From NCBI RefSeq assembly GCF_016918545.1, contig NZ_JAFFQC010000015.1, positions 37,315 to 101,314 on the forward strand: 64,000 nt of DNA. The letters are read 5' to 3'. The DNA comes from Desulfobulbus alkaliphilus (GTDB lineage: Bacteria > Desulfobacterota > Desulfobulbia > Desulfobulbales > Desulfobulbaceae). The position numbers and the translations under genes are program-made. The notes beneath the pieces are model-generated. The model searched no databases. It was given only the letters and a program-made list of their open reading frames with translations, and was not told the DNA's origin. Below, in pieces: positions 1 to 10,960 of this stretch (position 1 is its first letter; each line of letters opens with the position of its first letter).

Positions 1-1
1 T

Positions 2-604
2 CTGTTCTTTATCATCAATTGCCCGGTGGGGGCCTACTACGCCGAAGGGTTCAATCCAACCAGGATCTACGTCGAGGACAAGTATGTTCGCGCGATGCCC
101 GGTGGGGTCGGTAACGCCAAGACCGCCGGTAACTACGCTGCCAGTGTCAGGGCACAGGTTGAGGCGCAGGAAAAGGGGTATACCCAGGTCCTCTGGCTCG
201 ATGCCGTGGAGCGAAGATACATCGAAGAAGTGGGGACTTCAAATATCTTTTTTCTCATAGAAGACGAGTTGATCACCCCGCCGCTGGAGGGGACGATTTT
301 ACCCGGAATTACCAGGGACTCCGTACTGCAGCTGGCCCGTGATTTCGGCTATCGGGTCAGTGAACGTCGCCTGACCATCGATGAAGTCATCGCGGCTTGG
401 AAAGCCGGTACCCTGCGGGAAAGTTTTGGTACCGGCACCGCCGCAGTCATCGCTCCTGTTGGTGAATTGTGCTACAAGGATACCCACATAGAGATCAACG
501 GCGGCGTCACCGGCGAATTGTCTCAACGGCTGTATGACGAATTGCAGGCCATCCAATTCGGCTACCGGGAAGACCCGTACAAGTGGCGGGTCAGGGTAGG
601 GTAA
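2..604 (+). CDS. ilvE: Branched-chain amino acid aminotransferase, C-terminal part (5' end outside window)
   Basis: The reading frame is open from base 2, so the gene starts left of the window; an in-frame GTG at 26 is internal. The protein is a fold-type IV PLP enzyme that interconverts Leu/Ile/Val and their 2-oxo acids with glutamate. The PLP lysine lies in the visible GGVGNAKTAGNYAAS segment, and EEVGTSNIFF and SFGTGTAAVI match the BCAT signature and cofactor-phosphate loops. About 200 residues are present of a family of about 350, so roughly the C-terminal 60 percent. Assignment to the family is firm; substrate range is inferred from the family. Confidence 0.9.
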   Translation: MFFIINCPVGAYYAEGFNPTRIYVEDKYVRAMPGGVGNAKTAGNYAASVRAQVEAQEKGYTQVLWLDAVERRYIEEVGTSNIFFLIEDELITPPLEGTILPGITRDSVLQLARDFGYRVSERRLTIDEVIAAWKAGTLRESFGTGTAAVIAPVGELCYKDTHIEINGGVTGELSQRLYDELQAIQFGYREDPYKWRVRVG

Positions 605-852
605 AGCTCGTTCCCTTCGGTCACCCTTTTTCTATATTCTCTTTATTTCAAAGGGTTGAGTGGATTTTTTTTTTGCTCAACCTTCCCTTGATTTTTCAAA
701 AACCGACACTATTGTTTCGCGCAGTTTGAAGACTGAAGCTTCGTTTTCGTCCAACAATGTGGTCAGGGCCGACCGTTGGGCATGCAAACTGTGTGTTCGG
801 CCTGAACAAAAGAATACCTATTACCTTTTTATCCAAGACAGGAGGAGTGTAC
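605..852. promoter_or_regulatory. Intergenic region upstream of groES
   Basis: This 248-bp gap must hold the groESL promoter. A 7-bp inverted repeat, GGTTGAG (654-660) and CTCAACC (676-682), encloses a T-run and could be a weak terminator for the upstream gene. I do not see a CIRCE operator (TTAGCACTC with inverted GAGTGCTAA), so HrcA control is not supported here. The groES ribosome-binding site AGGAGG lies at 840-845. Confidence 0.4.
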
Positions 853-1143
853 ATGAAAATACGTCCATTGAATGACCGTATTCTGGTCAAGAGACTGGAA
901 GGGGAAGAGAAGACCGCTGGTGGCATCATTATTCCGGATTCGGCCAAGGAAAAACCGGCCGAGGGCGAAATTGTCGCTGTGGGCCCGGGCAAGTTGAATG
1001 ATACTGGTGAACGAGTTGCCATGGATGTGGCCGTGGGAGACCGGGTGCTCTTTTCCAAGTATGGCGGCACCGAAGTAAAACTGGACGGCGAGGATTTTCT
1101 TATTATGCGTGAGGATGATATCCTTGGTGTGATTCAGGCGTAA
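853..1143 (+). CDS. groES: Co-chaperonin GroES
   Basis: A 96-residue protein starting [20 protein letters not shown], the normal GroES N-terminus; the mobile loop [11 protein letters not shown] and the C-terminal [13 protein letters not shown] strand are present. It forms the heptameric lid of the GroEL chamber in the cytosol. The ATG at 853 is chosen because it follows a perfect AGGAGG with good spacing and matches the family start; an open frame continues upstream but does not look like GroES. groEL follows 44 bp downstream, so the two are almost certainly one operon. Confidence 0.98.
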   Translation: MKIRPLNDRILVKRLEGEEKTAGGIIIPDSAKEKPAEGEIVAVGPGKLNDTGERVAMDVAVGDRVLFSKYGGTEVKLDGEDFLIMREDDILGVIQA

Positions 1144-1184
1144 GAATAAGGTATCAATCCATTCGAGATTTATAAGGAGAGTAG

Positions 1185-2843
<1,659 letters not shown>

Positions 2844-2880
2844 ACAGCCGCTGAACTGCATAGCTTCAGCCGGTCATCTG

Positions 2881-2920
2881 GTGCCCTTGCCTGTCTCTTC
2901 AGGTAAGGGCACTTTGTTTT
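2881..2920 (+). terminator. Rho-independent terminator of groESL
   Basis: A strong hairpin: GTGCCCTTGCCTG pairs with CAGGTAAGGGCAC (one G-U pair) around a 6-nt loop, followed by TTTGTTTT. It sits 37 bp after the groEL stop codon. Confidence 0.85.
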
Positions 2921-3082
2921 CCGCACCGGTCCGAGGTTTGTTCAGTTGCAGCAAGAGCGCAGTTCCTCAACTGTTTGTCAATGAGTGTCCAGGAACATAA
3001 TATCGAGCCATTTCCTATTGACAAAAACAGAGAAATTTTGAATAGTAGCAAGGTTCAAGCCAACCGGCTTTTTCATATATTG

Positions 3083-3158
3083 GCGATGTAGCTCAGTCGG
3101 TCAGAGCGCACGGCTCATATCCGTGGAGTCCGGGGTTCAAGTCCCTGCATCGCCACCA
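3083..3158 (+). tRNA. tRNA-Met (CAT anticodon), elongator type
   Basis: A 76-nt cloverleaf with acceptor stem GGCGATG/CATCGCC, D arm GCTC...GAGC, anticodon stem CACGG/CCGTG around loop CTCATAT (anticodon CAT), a 5-nt variable loop and T loop TTCAAGT. The 3' CCA is encoded (3156-3158). The perfectly paired 1-72 position and the lack of three G-C pairs in the anticodon stem argue against an initiator tRNA. A CAT anticodon can also belong to a lysidine-modified tRNA-Ile2; elongator Met is more likely from the acceptor sequence. Confidence 0.95.
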
Positions 3159-3190
3159 TTTTTAAGTCCGGAGTTTTCCGGCATATATAT

Positions 3191-3225
3191 AAACCCGCAA
3201 TTCGTAACGAATTGCGGGTTTTTTT
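3191..3225 (+). terminator. Rho-independent terminator after tRNA-Met
   Basis: AACCCGCAATTCG and CGAATTGCGGGTT form a long near-perfect stem with a TAA loop, followed by a run of seven T. It lies 33 bp after the tRNA. Confidence 0.9.
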
Positions 3226-3434
3226 GTTCCGTGCTCAATGCGGACAGAGTCCAATCGCTCATATCGGTCTCGAGTTCTCCTCCCTATTGTGGTTCTTGAT
3301 GGTGTTCTATTGCTTCGATATTGTGAAATAATCAATGATTTTTGGGGGTTGTTTTGGTTTACACCCTATGGTAGAGAGGGAAGGGGTAATGGTTGATGTC
3401 AAGATATTCAGCTCGTTGAACGTAAGGGGATCGC

Positions 3435-4421
3435 ATGTCCGAACGGCTGAAGTACGAACGCTTTCTCTGGTTTCATGGTCAGGCCAAACGATTGCGCTAC
3501 CCAAACTCCCGAAGCCTGATCGAGGAGTTCGAGATCTCGGAGCGAACTGCTCAGCGGGATATCGAATTCATGAGATGCAACCTGCAGGCTCCACTTATCT
3601 TTGATCATCGCCGCAACGGCTACCGCTACACTGACGACACTTTTGAGATTCCATTCCACTGGCTCGACGAAGAGAACCTGCTTGCCCTGGCCCTGGCGGC
3701 ACGCCTGGCCTCGACCATCCCCGATTCCGCCGTCAAGGAGGATCTTTGCCGCTTGATCGGCCGCATGCTTCGCCTCTCCCGCAACGAAGGATACTCCTGC
3801 CTGGACCGATTGAGCGACAAGATTTCGGTCAAAAACATCGAATATGCCAGGGTGGAGGAAACTTTTTTCCGTCAGGTGGTTCGCGCCCTGTTCGACCAAT
3901 ACGCCCTCCGCATTACCTACCGTTCTCCATACAGCGGCAATACTACCGAGCGTACAGTGCAACCGCTCCATCTGATGCATTATATGGGCAGTTGGCATTT
4001 GCTGGCCTGGTGTACAACCAAAGAAGCGCTCCGCGATTTTGCTCTGGCCCGATTGCTGGCGGTTGAACCCGTCGACACTCCCGTGCAAGTTCCCGCCAAC
4101 CTGCCGCCGATCAAGGAGTTGACCCGCCGCCATTTCGGCATCATGCAGGGGGAGACCACCACCATGGTGACCCTGCGATTCTCGGCCCACATCGCCCCGC
4201 GCATTCTTGAGCAGATCTGGCACCCTGACCAACAGACCAGTCTCAGCACCGACGGCAGCCTTCTGCTCAGCTTTCCCGCCGCCGATTTCCGCGAATTGAT
4301 CAGAAGTATCCTCAGCTACGGCGCCGAGGTGCGGGTGATGGACCCCCCGGAACTGCGAACTCTGGTGCGAGAGGAAATTGAAAAAATGTACAGAAATTTT
4401 TGCAGCCCTGACATCGAGTGA
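3435..4421 (+). CDS. WYL-domain transcriptional regulator next to cas genes
   Basis: A 328-residue protein. The N-terminal 65 residues form a winged helix-turn-helix (SLIEEFEISERTAQRDIEF). The centre (about 150-205) is a WYL ligand-sensing domain, with the name motif present as WHL in YMGSWHLLAW. The last 90 residues match the WCX extension. Family members bind DNA and respond to nucleotide or nucleic-acid ligands, and several control CRISPR or other defence operons. The gene lies 100 bp upstream of cas3 on the same strand and starts after a TAAGGGGA ribosome-binding site. Control of the cas operon is inferred from position. Confidence 0.85.
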   Translation: MSERLKYERFLWFHGQAKRLRYPNSRSLIEEFEISERTAQRDIEFMRCNLQAPLIFDHRRNGYRYTDDTFEIPFHWLDEENLLALALAARLASTIPDSAVKEDLCRLIGRMLRLSRNEGYSCLDRLSDKISVKNIEYARVEETFFRQVVRALFDQYALRITYRSPYSGNTTERTVQPLHLMHYMGSWHLLAWCTTKEALRDFALARLLAVEPVDTPVQVPANLPPIKELTRRHFGIMQGETTTMVTLRFSAHIAPRILEQIWHPDQQTSLSTDGSLLLSFPAADFRELIRSILSYGAEVRVMDPPELRTLVREEIEKMYRNFCSPDIE

Positions 4422-4521
4422 CAGGGTGGGTGTGGTAGGGTGAAAGTAGAAACGTGGCTTTCTTGTTTGTAGTTTTGTTAGCATCTTCACTGTTTTTTTG
4501 AGAAAAGTCGACAGTAGAAAT

Positions 4522-6906
4522 ATGAAAAATTATGCTCATTCAACAAAAAAGACAGATCAATCTGATTGGCAGCAATTATCAGTGCATTTACTTGTGGTGG
4601 CGACCCTCGCACGGGAGTTTGCAAGGGGATTCGGGTTAAATGACCCAGCCATCGAAGATGAAGCATTACTTGCTGGTTTATTGCACGACCTTGGAAAATA
4701 CAGATCAGCTTTTCAGGAGTATTTGCGAGGAGAGCGTGCTGGCGATGCTGAAACCCGGCATGCAATCTACGGCGGGGCGCATGCTTTCACTTCCGAACAG
4801 TTGGGCGCGGCTTTTGCCATTGCCGGGCACCACGCCGGATTGCACGACCTCGCAGATTTGCAAGACGGTACTGCCAAGGCCGCCGAAAAAGAAGACCTTG
4901 CCACACTCGCCGGTTTGCTTGAAAAAGAATATTCCACCGCCCGCGCCTTTCTTACCGCCAATGCTGCCCCGCTTGAAAAAACATTGCCCGAGATCTTGCC
5001 GCCTTTTCCCGGCATGCCGGTACATCTCGCAAAACTAGCCAACGAGGCCGATGAAAAATCTGTTTTGGCGACGGAACTATACACTCGGATGCTGTTTTCC
5101 TGTCTTGTGGACGCCGACCGGCTTGATTCGGCGTACTGGGCAAAGTCTGATATCAACATCGTTAAGTTTGCCCAAAGCGAAAGTCCTCTTGATGCGGATT
5201 ATCTCCTTTCCCTTGTAATCGCCGAACGCGACCGAAAACGCGCCGCCGCACTTAACCCGGAAAGCGCCTTGACCGATGCGCAAAACCGTATCTTCGATGC
5301 TTGTCTCGGCACCGGTACATACCCTCCCGGCTTTTTTTCGCTCACCGTGCCCACCGGCGGCGGCAAAACGCTTTCAGCCATGGCATTTGCGCTTGCCCAC
5401 GCTAAGGCAAACAGGTTGCGCCGGGTTATTGTGGTCATTCCATACCTGTCGATCATTGAGCAAAACGCCGCCGAATACCGCCATATTCTCGACTCGAAAA
5501 ACAGAGGGATCATTCTGGAGAATCACTCCTCCGTAATACCGCGTGTCAATTCCAATGAAGAAGCTAATTCTCGTCTTGAACTGATAACAGAGAACTGGGA
5601 TGCACCCATCATTATCACCACTTCGGTGCAGTTCATCGAATCACTGTTTGCTGCCTCGCCATCGCGTGTCCGCAAGTTGCATAATATTGCTCGTTCCGTG
5701 GTCATCTTTGATGAGGTGCAGACGTTGCCCACCCATCTTTTGCGGCCAATGCTGAATGTCTTCCGCGAACTTACAGCCAATTATGGCGTCAGTTTCGTAT
5801 TCAGTTCCGCCACTCAACCGGCCTTTCGCCGTACCCGTTCGCTCCCAGACGGCTTTGATGAACATGAAATAACCGAAATCGCGCCCGAACCCGCCGAATT
5901 GTACAGAACCTTGCGGCGCGTTACCTACAAGCTCGAAACCGGGACAGAACCACTTGGATGGGAGGCTCTCGCCGGTCAGCTTGCCGCGACGCCGCAATGT
6001 CTGTGCGTGGTCAACCTGACCCGGCATGCCCGAGAACTATGGGAAACCCTGGACAATACGCTCCGCGAAGAATATCGCACCAGCGGAGGTGAAGATCTCC
6101 CCGGCAACCTACGCCCGGTTCATCTTTCTTCAGCCATGTGCCCAGCCCACCGATTAGCGCTGATCCGCTGGATTCGCATGCGCCTTGGTTCCGGGCTGTC
6201 CTGCCGAGTCGTCTCCACCCAGCTCATTGAGGCCGGTGTTGATGTGGATTTTCCCGCTGTCTGGCGGGCGATGGGGCCGCTGGATTCCATTGTCCAAGTT
6301 GCAGGCCGCTGTAACCGCAAAGGGCGCTTCCCGCCCACAGAAAGTTGTGTCCGCGTCTTCACCCCCGCCGATGCGAAAAAGCTGCCACCGGGTATTTACA
6401 GCACTGCCACCCAGCAGGCTGCTGTCACCCTGGCGAGGCTTGGCAAAGATGCCGCTGAAAAACTCGCCACAAGCCCCGATATTTTCCAAGACTATTTCAC
6501 TGAACTTTACGCAATTACTTCCACTGATTATGACAAACGTGGTGAGGCCAGCATTCAGGAAGAACGTGCAAATATGCACTTTCGCAAGGTCGCGGCAAAG
6601 GCGAAAATAATTGAAGACAGCGGCCAGCCGGTGGTTATCCCAATCGGCAAAGCACGTCATCTCATCGATAAAATCCGTACCCGGAAAGCAGGTCGTGGAG
6701 AGCCGCGTTTTACCCGTGACGATCTGCGCCGTTTGCAGCGATATATGGTGAATGTTCGCACCAATAATTTTGATAGACTGCTCAAAGTTACCCAGATTGA
6801 ACCACTACTACCCTATCTGGACCTATATGTGCTCAAAGAAGGCGCATATCATGCGAATCTTGGACTTCTTGTGAATGACCGGCCCTTGGAGGATTTTTTT
6901 GTATGA
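4522..6906 (+). CDS. cas3: CRISPR-associated nuclease/helicase Cas3 (type I-C)
   Basis: A 794-residue HD-nuclease plus SF2-helicase fusion that unwinds and degrades DNA bound by Cascade. The HD part (1-230) shows the conserved H in LSVHLLVVA, HD in LLHDLGK and HH in AIAGHHAGLHD. The helicase shows Walker A TVPTGGGKT, a DEVQ box in VVIFDEVQTLP, SSAT, and motif VI QVAGRCNRKGR. The ATG at 4522 is chosen because the N-terminus MKNYAHS...WQQLSVHL fits I-C Cas3; an upstream TTG at 4498 is the alternative. The stop overlaps the cas5 start as ATGA, so the genes are translationally coupled. Confidence 0.96.
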   Translation: MKNYAHSTKKTDQSDWQQLSVHLLVVATLAREFARGFGLNDPAIEDEALLAGLLHDLGKYRSAFQEYLRGERAGDAETRHAIYGGAHAFTSEQLGAAFAIAGHHAGLHDLADLQDGTAKAAEKEDLATLAGLLEKEYSTARAFLTANAAPLEKTLPEILPPFPGMPVHLAKLANEADEKSVLATELYTRMLFSCLVDADRLDSAYWAKSDINIVKFAQSESPLDADYLLSLVIAERDRKRAAALNPESALTDAQNRIFDACLGTGTYPPGFFSLTVPTGGGKTLSAMAFALAHAKANRLRRVIVVIPYLSIIEQNAAEYRHILDSKNRGIILENHSSVIPRVNSNEEANSRLELITENWDAPIIITTSVQFIESLFAASPSRVRKLHNIARSVVIFDEVQTLPTHLLRPMLNVFRELTANYGVSFVFSSATQPAFRRTRSLPDGFDEHEITEIAPEPAELYRTLRRVTYKLETGTEPLGWEALAGQLAATPQCLCVVNLTRHARELWETLDNTLREEYRTSGGEDLPGNLRPVHLSSAMCPAHRLALIRWIRMRLGSGLSCRVVSTQLIEAGVDVDFPAVWRAMGPLDSIVQVAGRCNRKGRFPPTESCVRVFTPADAKKLPPGIYSTATQQAAVTLARLGKDAAEKLATSPDIFQDYFTELYAITSTDYDKRGEASIQEERANMHFRKVAAKAKIIEDSGQPVVIPIGKARHLIDKIRTRKAGRGEPRFTRDDLRRLQRYMVNVRTNNFDRLLKVTQIEPLLPYLDLYVLKEGAYHANLGLLVNDRPLEDFFV

Positions 6907-7805
6907 ACGACATAGCCGCTGCCGCCCCCAATCGTGTGACTATCCGCGTCTGGGGAGACTTTGCCTGTTTTACCCGGCCCGAAATGAAGGTCGAGCGCGT
7001 CAGTTACCCCGTTATCACGCCATCAGCAGCGCGCGGTATCTTGGAGGCGATATATTGGGAACCGCAGATGTATTACCTGATTGATAGCATCCACATTATC
7101 AGGCGCGGGCGCTGGATTTCTTTTCGCCGTAACGAGGTTATCTGCTTTATCAGCCTGGATAACGCAAAAAGCTGGATGAATGGGACGCGTAAAGTTTCAC
7201 CCATCCAGGCCGGAGGCGGCGCGGCCGATGGCACCCAGCGCAACATGCTGGCCCTACAAGGGGTCGAATACCTCATTACCGCTGAAGTCCGCTTAACCTC
7301 TCTTGCCAGGCAGCCCCGCTGCAATCTTGCCAAATACCTTGACCAGATCAAGCGCCGCGCCGCCGTTGGCAAGTGCTTCCACCGCCCTGCCTTTGGTGTC
7401 CGCGAATTTGACGCCAACTTTGCGCTGGAAGAAAATGCTGACACCACCTTTGCCCGCCGCCAGCGGGAACTCGGCGCGGAGGCCACGCCGCTGATTCATT
7501 ATGAACCGCTGGGGCTCATGCTCTACGACGTGTTTGACCACAACCAGCGTGAGCAAGGGTTCCGTTGGTTACGCGAGGAAGAAATCAAAACGAATCGGCA
7601 ACACTTTGAAGAGGAGATTACCGGGCTGAAGAAAACCGAGCAAAATAGGCGTCGTAAGGTATACGCAGCCAATGAGAGGTGCTTTGAGGGACAAAAAATT
7701 CAGCCGCACTCAGCGTTTTTTCAGGCGGAAATCCGTGATTCGGTGCTGCAGTGCCACCCGGATGCCGTCGAAATTTTACTTCAGGATATGGGAGGAGAAC
7801 ACTGA
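6903..7805 (+). CDS. cas5c: Cas5 (Cas5c/Cas5d), crRNA-processing subunit of type I-C Cascade
   Basis: A 300-residue RAMP protein. Type I-C lacks Cas6, and in this family Cas5 cuts the precursor crRNA in the repeat and holds the 5' handle. The N-terminus RVWGDFACFTRPEMKVERVSY with PSAARGILEAIYW is the family signature, and GKCFHRPAFGVREF contains the K/H region used for RNA cleavage in characterised Cas5d proteins. It is longer than the usual 220-250 residues because of a charged helical stretch around residues 220-265. It overlaps cas3 by 4 bp; cas8c begins directly after it. Confidence 0.95.
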   Translation: MNDIAAAAPNRVTIRVWGDFACFTRPEMKVERVSYPVITPSAARGILEAIYWEPQMYYLIDSIHIIRRGRWISFRRNEVICFISLDNAKSWMNGTRKVSPIQAGGGAADGTQRNMLALQGVEYLITAEVRLTSLARQPRCNLAKYLDQIKRRAAVGKCFHRPAFGVREFDANFALEENADTTFARRQRELGAEATPLIHYEPLGLMLYDVFDHNQREQGFRWLREEEIKTNRQHFEEEITGLKKTEQNRRRKVYAANERCFEGQKIQPHSAFFQAEIRDSVLQCHPDAVEILLQDMGGEH

Positions 7806-7806
7806 C

Positions 7807-9864
7807 ATGCTCCTCAAACATTTTTACGATTATGCCCAGTCCCGTAACCTGCTTGCTGACCTCGCCTTTGCGCCCAAAGCGGTGCGCTGGATTATCGACC
7901 TGGACACTGTTGGGAATTGTTTAGGTGTCGTCGAGGTTGGCGATGGTAAACGTGGCCAGGATTATTCCTGTCCGCAAACCACGCGAAATAAAAATGCCGG
8001 TGGGGTAGCAGAATTTCTCGCCGATGGCATTACTGCGATTTTTAATTGTGACACCGATCCTGTACCCAAAAAAAAACGCACAGAAAACCAGGAGAAAGAT
8101 CGTCAGAAAAATAACTTAATCAAACATGAGGATTTCTGGGAACAAGTAGAAGTGGCGGCAACCGAAACGAAGCACCCTGGACTATTAGCACTCCGGACAT
8201 TTTGTCAGAAATTGGCGGTAAGCGACGCACCAATTTTACAATTCGGCAAACCTACCGGCGCCAAGGCTGATGCCAAATCTGCATGGCTGCTCCGAGTTTC
8301 TGGGGAAGAAAAGAAACTTGGTGCGGAAAATTTCACCTTTCGCGTGGATGGTGAATTGCTCATCGAAAACAGCACGATTCGTGATTGGTGGCGCGCCCAA
8401 TACACCGCTGAAGTCAACACCGCCCGCAGAAACACAACTCGCGGCTTGTGCATGGTCACCGGCTATTTGAATCAACCCATCGCTCTTACGCATACACCCA
8501 AAATAGAGGGTGTACCCAATACATCTTTTGGTGCGACCATTGTGTCCTTTGATAAAGACGCCTTCACTTCTTACGGTTTCGATCAAAGTCTGAACGCGCC
8601 AACCTCCGATGAAGCCGCTACCGCCTATTGCACGGCGCTTAATCACATGATCGAAAAGGAAGAAACCTCGCTGCGTATAGGGCAGACAATATTTTGTTTC
8701 TGGGCTGTTCAGAACAAAGCGGCGGGAGGAAGGTTCGCCCAACTGCTCAATAAACCCGATCCGCAATCTGTACGGAGTTTTCTTGTTTCTCCTTGGGCGG
8801 GAATTGCGCGTGACTTGGCAAAAAAAGATACATTCCTCGCTGTGACGCTCGCGGGCAATAAAGGGCGTGTCGTAGTTCGTCACTGGCTACAGCAATCTTT
8901 GGAGCAGGCCATCGGAAATTTTCAGAAATGGTTCGCTGATCTGGAAATACACGTCCCGCCAAAAACACAAACCGCCAAAAAACCTATTAATGTGGACAAG
9001 CAAACAGAATGCAATCCGCTCTCAGTTTATTGGCTCGCCAACACGACCGTCCGTGAAACTAAAGATCTGCCACCGGAATTTCCCACCCAGTTATACCGCG
9101 CCGCGCTGGAAAACACCGCGCCGTCTCCTCTGCTCATCAAGCCAATTTTAGCCCAATTGCAATCGCGGCTTTTGCGCGATGAAAATTACAGCCTCATTTA
9201 CGACCAGAGCCGCTTTGCCTTGCTCAAACTGATAGTCAACCGCAACCGAAAGGAAACCGACATGGAAATCAAACCACAACTTGCTGCTGATACCGATGAC
9301 CCTGCCTATAATTGCGGGCGTTTGCTGTCCGTCCTCTCCGAAACTCAAAAGAAAGCGCAAGGTTACCCCAAAGGGTTCTCAGGCGTTGCTGAACGCTATT
9401 TCGGCACGGCCAGCGTCTCACCAGCAACCGTCCTGCCACTTTTGCTCCGGCTCAACCGCCACCACCTTGACAAAATCCGCAAGTCAGGCGGTAACGCGTA
9501 TGAAGAAGTCGTTATCCGGAATATTGTAGCGAAGTTTAAACCGACAAATGACACGACGCCGCCTGTATTTCCACGCATTCTCAATCTACAGGAGCAAGGT
9601 CGGTTCGTTCTTGGTTTCTATCAGCAGCAGGCTGAGGATGCCAACGCACGCATAGCGTTCAAGGTGCTGATGTACCTTGAAGAAACGGATACAACGGCTC
9701 ACGCGAAAGCGCTTGCATTACAAGAAAACGATACCAAAACTTTTTATGAGAAGGTCAGCCAGCATTACGGTTCCGGCTCTTTTAAGGATTGGATCGACAA
9801 GAAACAGAAAATGGCAAAGTCTCCTTCTTTAGCCAACGTATCTACCCTTTTCGACAACGAATAG
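7807..9864 (+). CDS. cas8c: Cas8c (Csd1), large subunit of type I-C Cascade
   Basis: A 685-residue Csd1 protein, the large Cascade subunit responsible for PAM recognition and Cas3 recruitment. The N-terminus MLLKHFYDYAQSRNLLADLAF is typical. The ATG at 7807 follows GGGAGGAG with ideal spacing; the in-frame open region before it overlaps cas5 and is not coding. In type I-C an internal start within this gene often yields a separate small subunit (Cas11c). A candidate is the in-frame ATG at 9262 in AACCGACATGGAAATC, near the expected place, but I see no strong ribosome-binding site there. Confidence 0.95.
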   Translation: MLLKHFYDYAQSRNLLADLAFAPKAVRWIIDLDTVGNCLGVVEVGDGKRGQDYSCPQTTRNKNAGGVAEFLADGITAIFNCDTDPVPKKKRTENQEKDRQKNNLIKHEDFWEQVEVAATETKHPGLLALRTFCQKLAVSDAPILQFGKPTGAKADAKSAWLLRVSGEEKKLGAENFTFRVDGELLIENSTIRDWWRAQYTAEVNTARRNTTRGLCMVTGYLNQPIALTHTPKIEGVPNTSFGATIVSFDKDAFTSYGFDQSLNAPTSDEAATAYCTALNHMIEKEETSLRIGQTIFCFWAVQNKAAGGRFAQLLNKPDPQSVRSFLVSPWAGIARDLAKKDTFLAVTLAGNKGRVVVRHWLQQSLEQAIGNFQKWFADLEIHVPPKTQTAKKPINVDKQTECNPLSVYWLANTTVRETKDLPPEFPTQLYRAALENTAPSPLLIKPILAQLQSRLLRDENYSLIYDQSRFALLKLIVNRNRKETDMEIKPQLAADTDDPAYNCGRLLSVLSETQKKAQGYPKGFSGVAERYFGTASVSPATVLPLLLRLNRHHLDKIRKSGGNAYEEVVIRNIVAKFKPTNDTTPPVFPRILNLQEQGRFVLGFYQQQAEDANARIAFKVLMYLEETDTTAHAKALALQENDTKTFYEKVSQHYGSGSFKDWIDKKQKMAKSPSLANVSTLFDNE

Positions 9865-9900
9865 CTATCAACGTCAATCAAACAACAAAGGAAACCAGCC

Positions 9901-10887
9901 ATGAGCATCCTCACAAACCGCCACGACTTTCTCCTTCTCTTCGAAGTCACGAACGGCAACCCCAATGGCGACCCTGATGCGGGTAACATGCCGCGTATTG
10001 ATCCCAACAGCAACCGGGGCATCGTTTCCGATGTCTGCCTGAAACGCAAGGTTCGCAATTTTGTGGAACAGTTTGCTCCTGCCCGTGAAACCGCCACAGC
10101 CAACGGTTTTGACATTCTCGTCAAACAGGGCGCGGTCATCGAAACCGAACAGAAAACGGCTATTGCCTTTGTACAAAACGAGAAGAATCCCGATCAACTC
10201 ACGGGCGCGACCGAGGCTGAAAAAGCAAAGAATTGGCTATGCCGCAAGTTTTATGATGTGCGTACCTTTGGCGGTGTGCTTTCCACCGGTGACGATATTA
10301 TGAAAGGTTCCGCCTGGGGCCAGGTGCGCGGCCCAGTACAGTTTACCTTCGGGCAGTCCTATGATCCTATTACACCGTTGGAAATAGCAATAAATGTTTG
10401 CGCTGCTCGTAAAGAATTGAAGAAAAAAAATCCAACCGAAAAAGAACTCGCGGACAACATCATTGCCCAAACAGGTACGCAAGGAAGAAAACACATCGTC
10501 CCCTACGCGCTGTACGCAGCCAAAGGTTATGTCTCACCTGCCTTCGCCGAACGTACCGGCTTTTCTCAAGCTGACTTGGACCTGCTGTTTGAAGCTCTGG
10601 CAAACATGTTTGAGCACGACCGATCCGCCGCTCGTGGCGAAATGATTGTGCGCGGGATTTATGATTTTGAGCATGTCGGCACCCAGGCGGATGCCAATTC
10701 CGAACAAAACAAACGAGAGGCGCGTTTGGGCTGTGCCCACGCCCATGAGCTTTTCGAGGGCATCAAGGTTCAGTTGCGGCCCGGAAAAGACTTTCCCGAA
10801 TCCTTTGCCGACTATTTGGTTGAAAATGCTTGGATAGACGCAACCCTGCCAAGGGGGGTGCGGCTTCATCTCCGGCATACCAGATAA
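9901..10887 (+). CDS. cas7c: Cas7 (Csd2), backbone subunit of type I-C Cascade
   Basis: A 328-residue Csd2 protein that coats the crRNA spacer in the Cascade backbone. The N-terminal block FEVTNGNPNGDPDAGNMPR followed by DVCLKRKVRNFV is the hallmark of Csd2, as are FYDVRTFGGVLSTGD and the GPVQFTFGQSYDP loop. It lies 36 bp after cas8c with an AAAGGAAA ribosome-binding site. It is the last gene before a transcription terminator that separates the interference genes from the rest of the locus. Confidence 0.96.
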   Translation: MSILTNRHDFLLLFEVTNGNPNGDPDAGNMPRIDPNSNRGIVSDVCLKRKVRNFVEQFAPARETATANGFDILVKQGAVIETEQKTAIAFVQNEKNPDQLTGATEAEKAKNWLCRKFYDVRTFGGVLSTGDDIMKGSAWGQVRGPVQFTFGQSYDPITPLEIAINVCAARKELKKKNPTEKELADNIIAQTGTQGRKHIVPYALYAAKGYVSPAFAERTGFSQADLDLLFEALANMFEHDRSAARGEMIVRGIYDFEHVGTQADANSEQNKREARLGCAHAHELFEGIKVQLRPGKDFPESFADYLVENAWIDATLPRGVRLHLRHTR

Positions 10888-10960
10888 AAACATTTGCGGA
10901 ATCATCCCTAAAGAGGCAAGGAAGGATAGACTATTTTGAAACTCGGCGAGCTTTTTGAGA

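Noticed and set aside
605..852. CIRCE/HrcA operator upstream of groES
   Set aside because: No TTAGCACTC/GAGTGCTAA pair is present; the only inverted repeat (GGTTGAG/CTCAACC) is of another type.
3408..4490. 360-codon antisense open frame over the WYL gene
   Set aside because: Shadow of the WYL coding sequence with no domain, no ribosome-binding site and no sensible neighbours.
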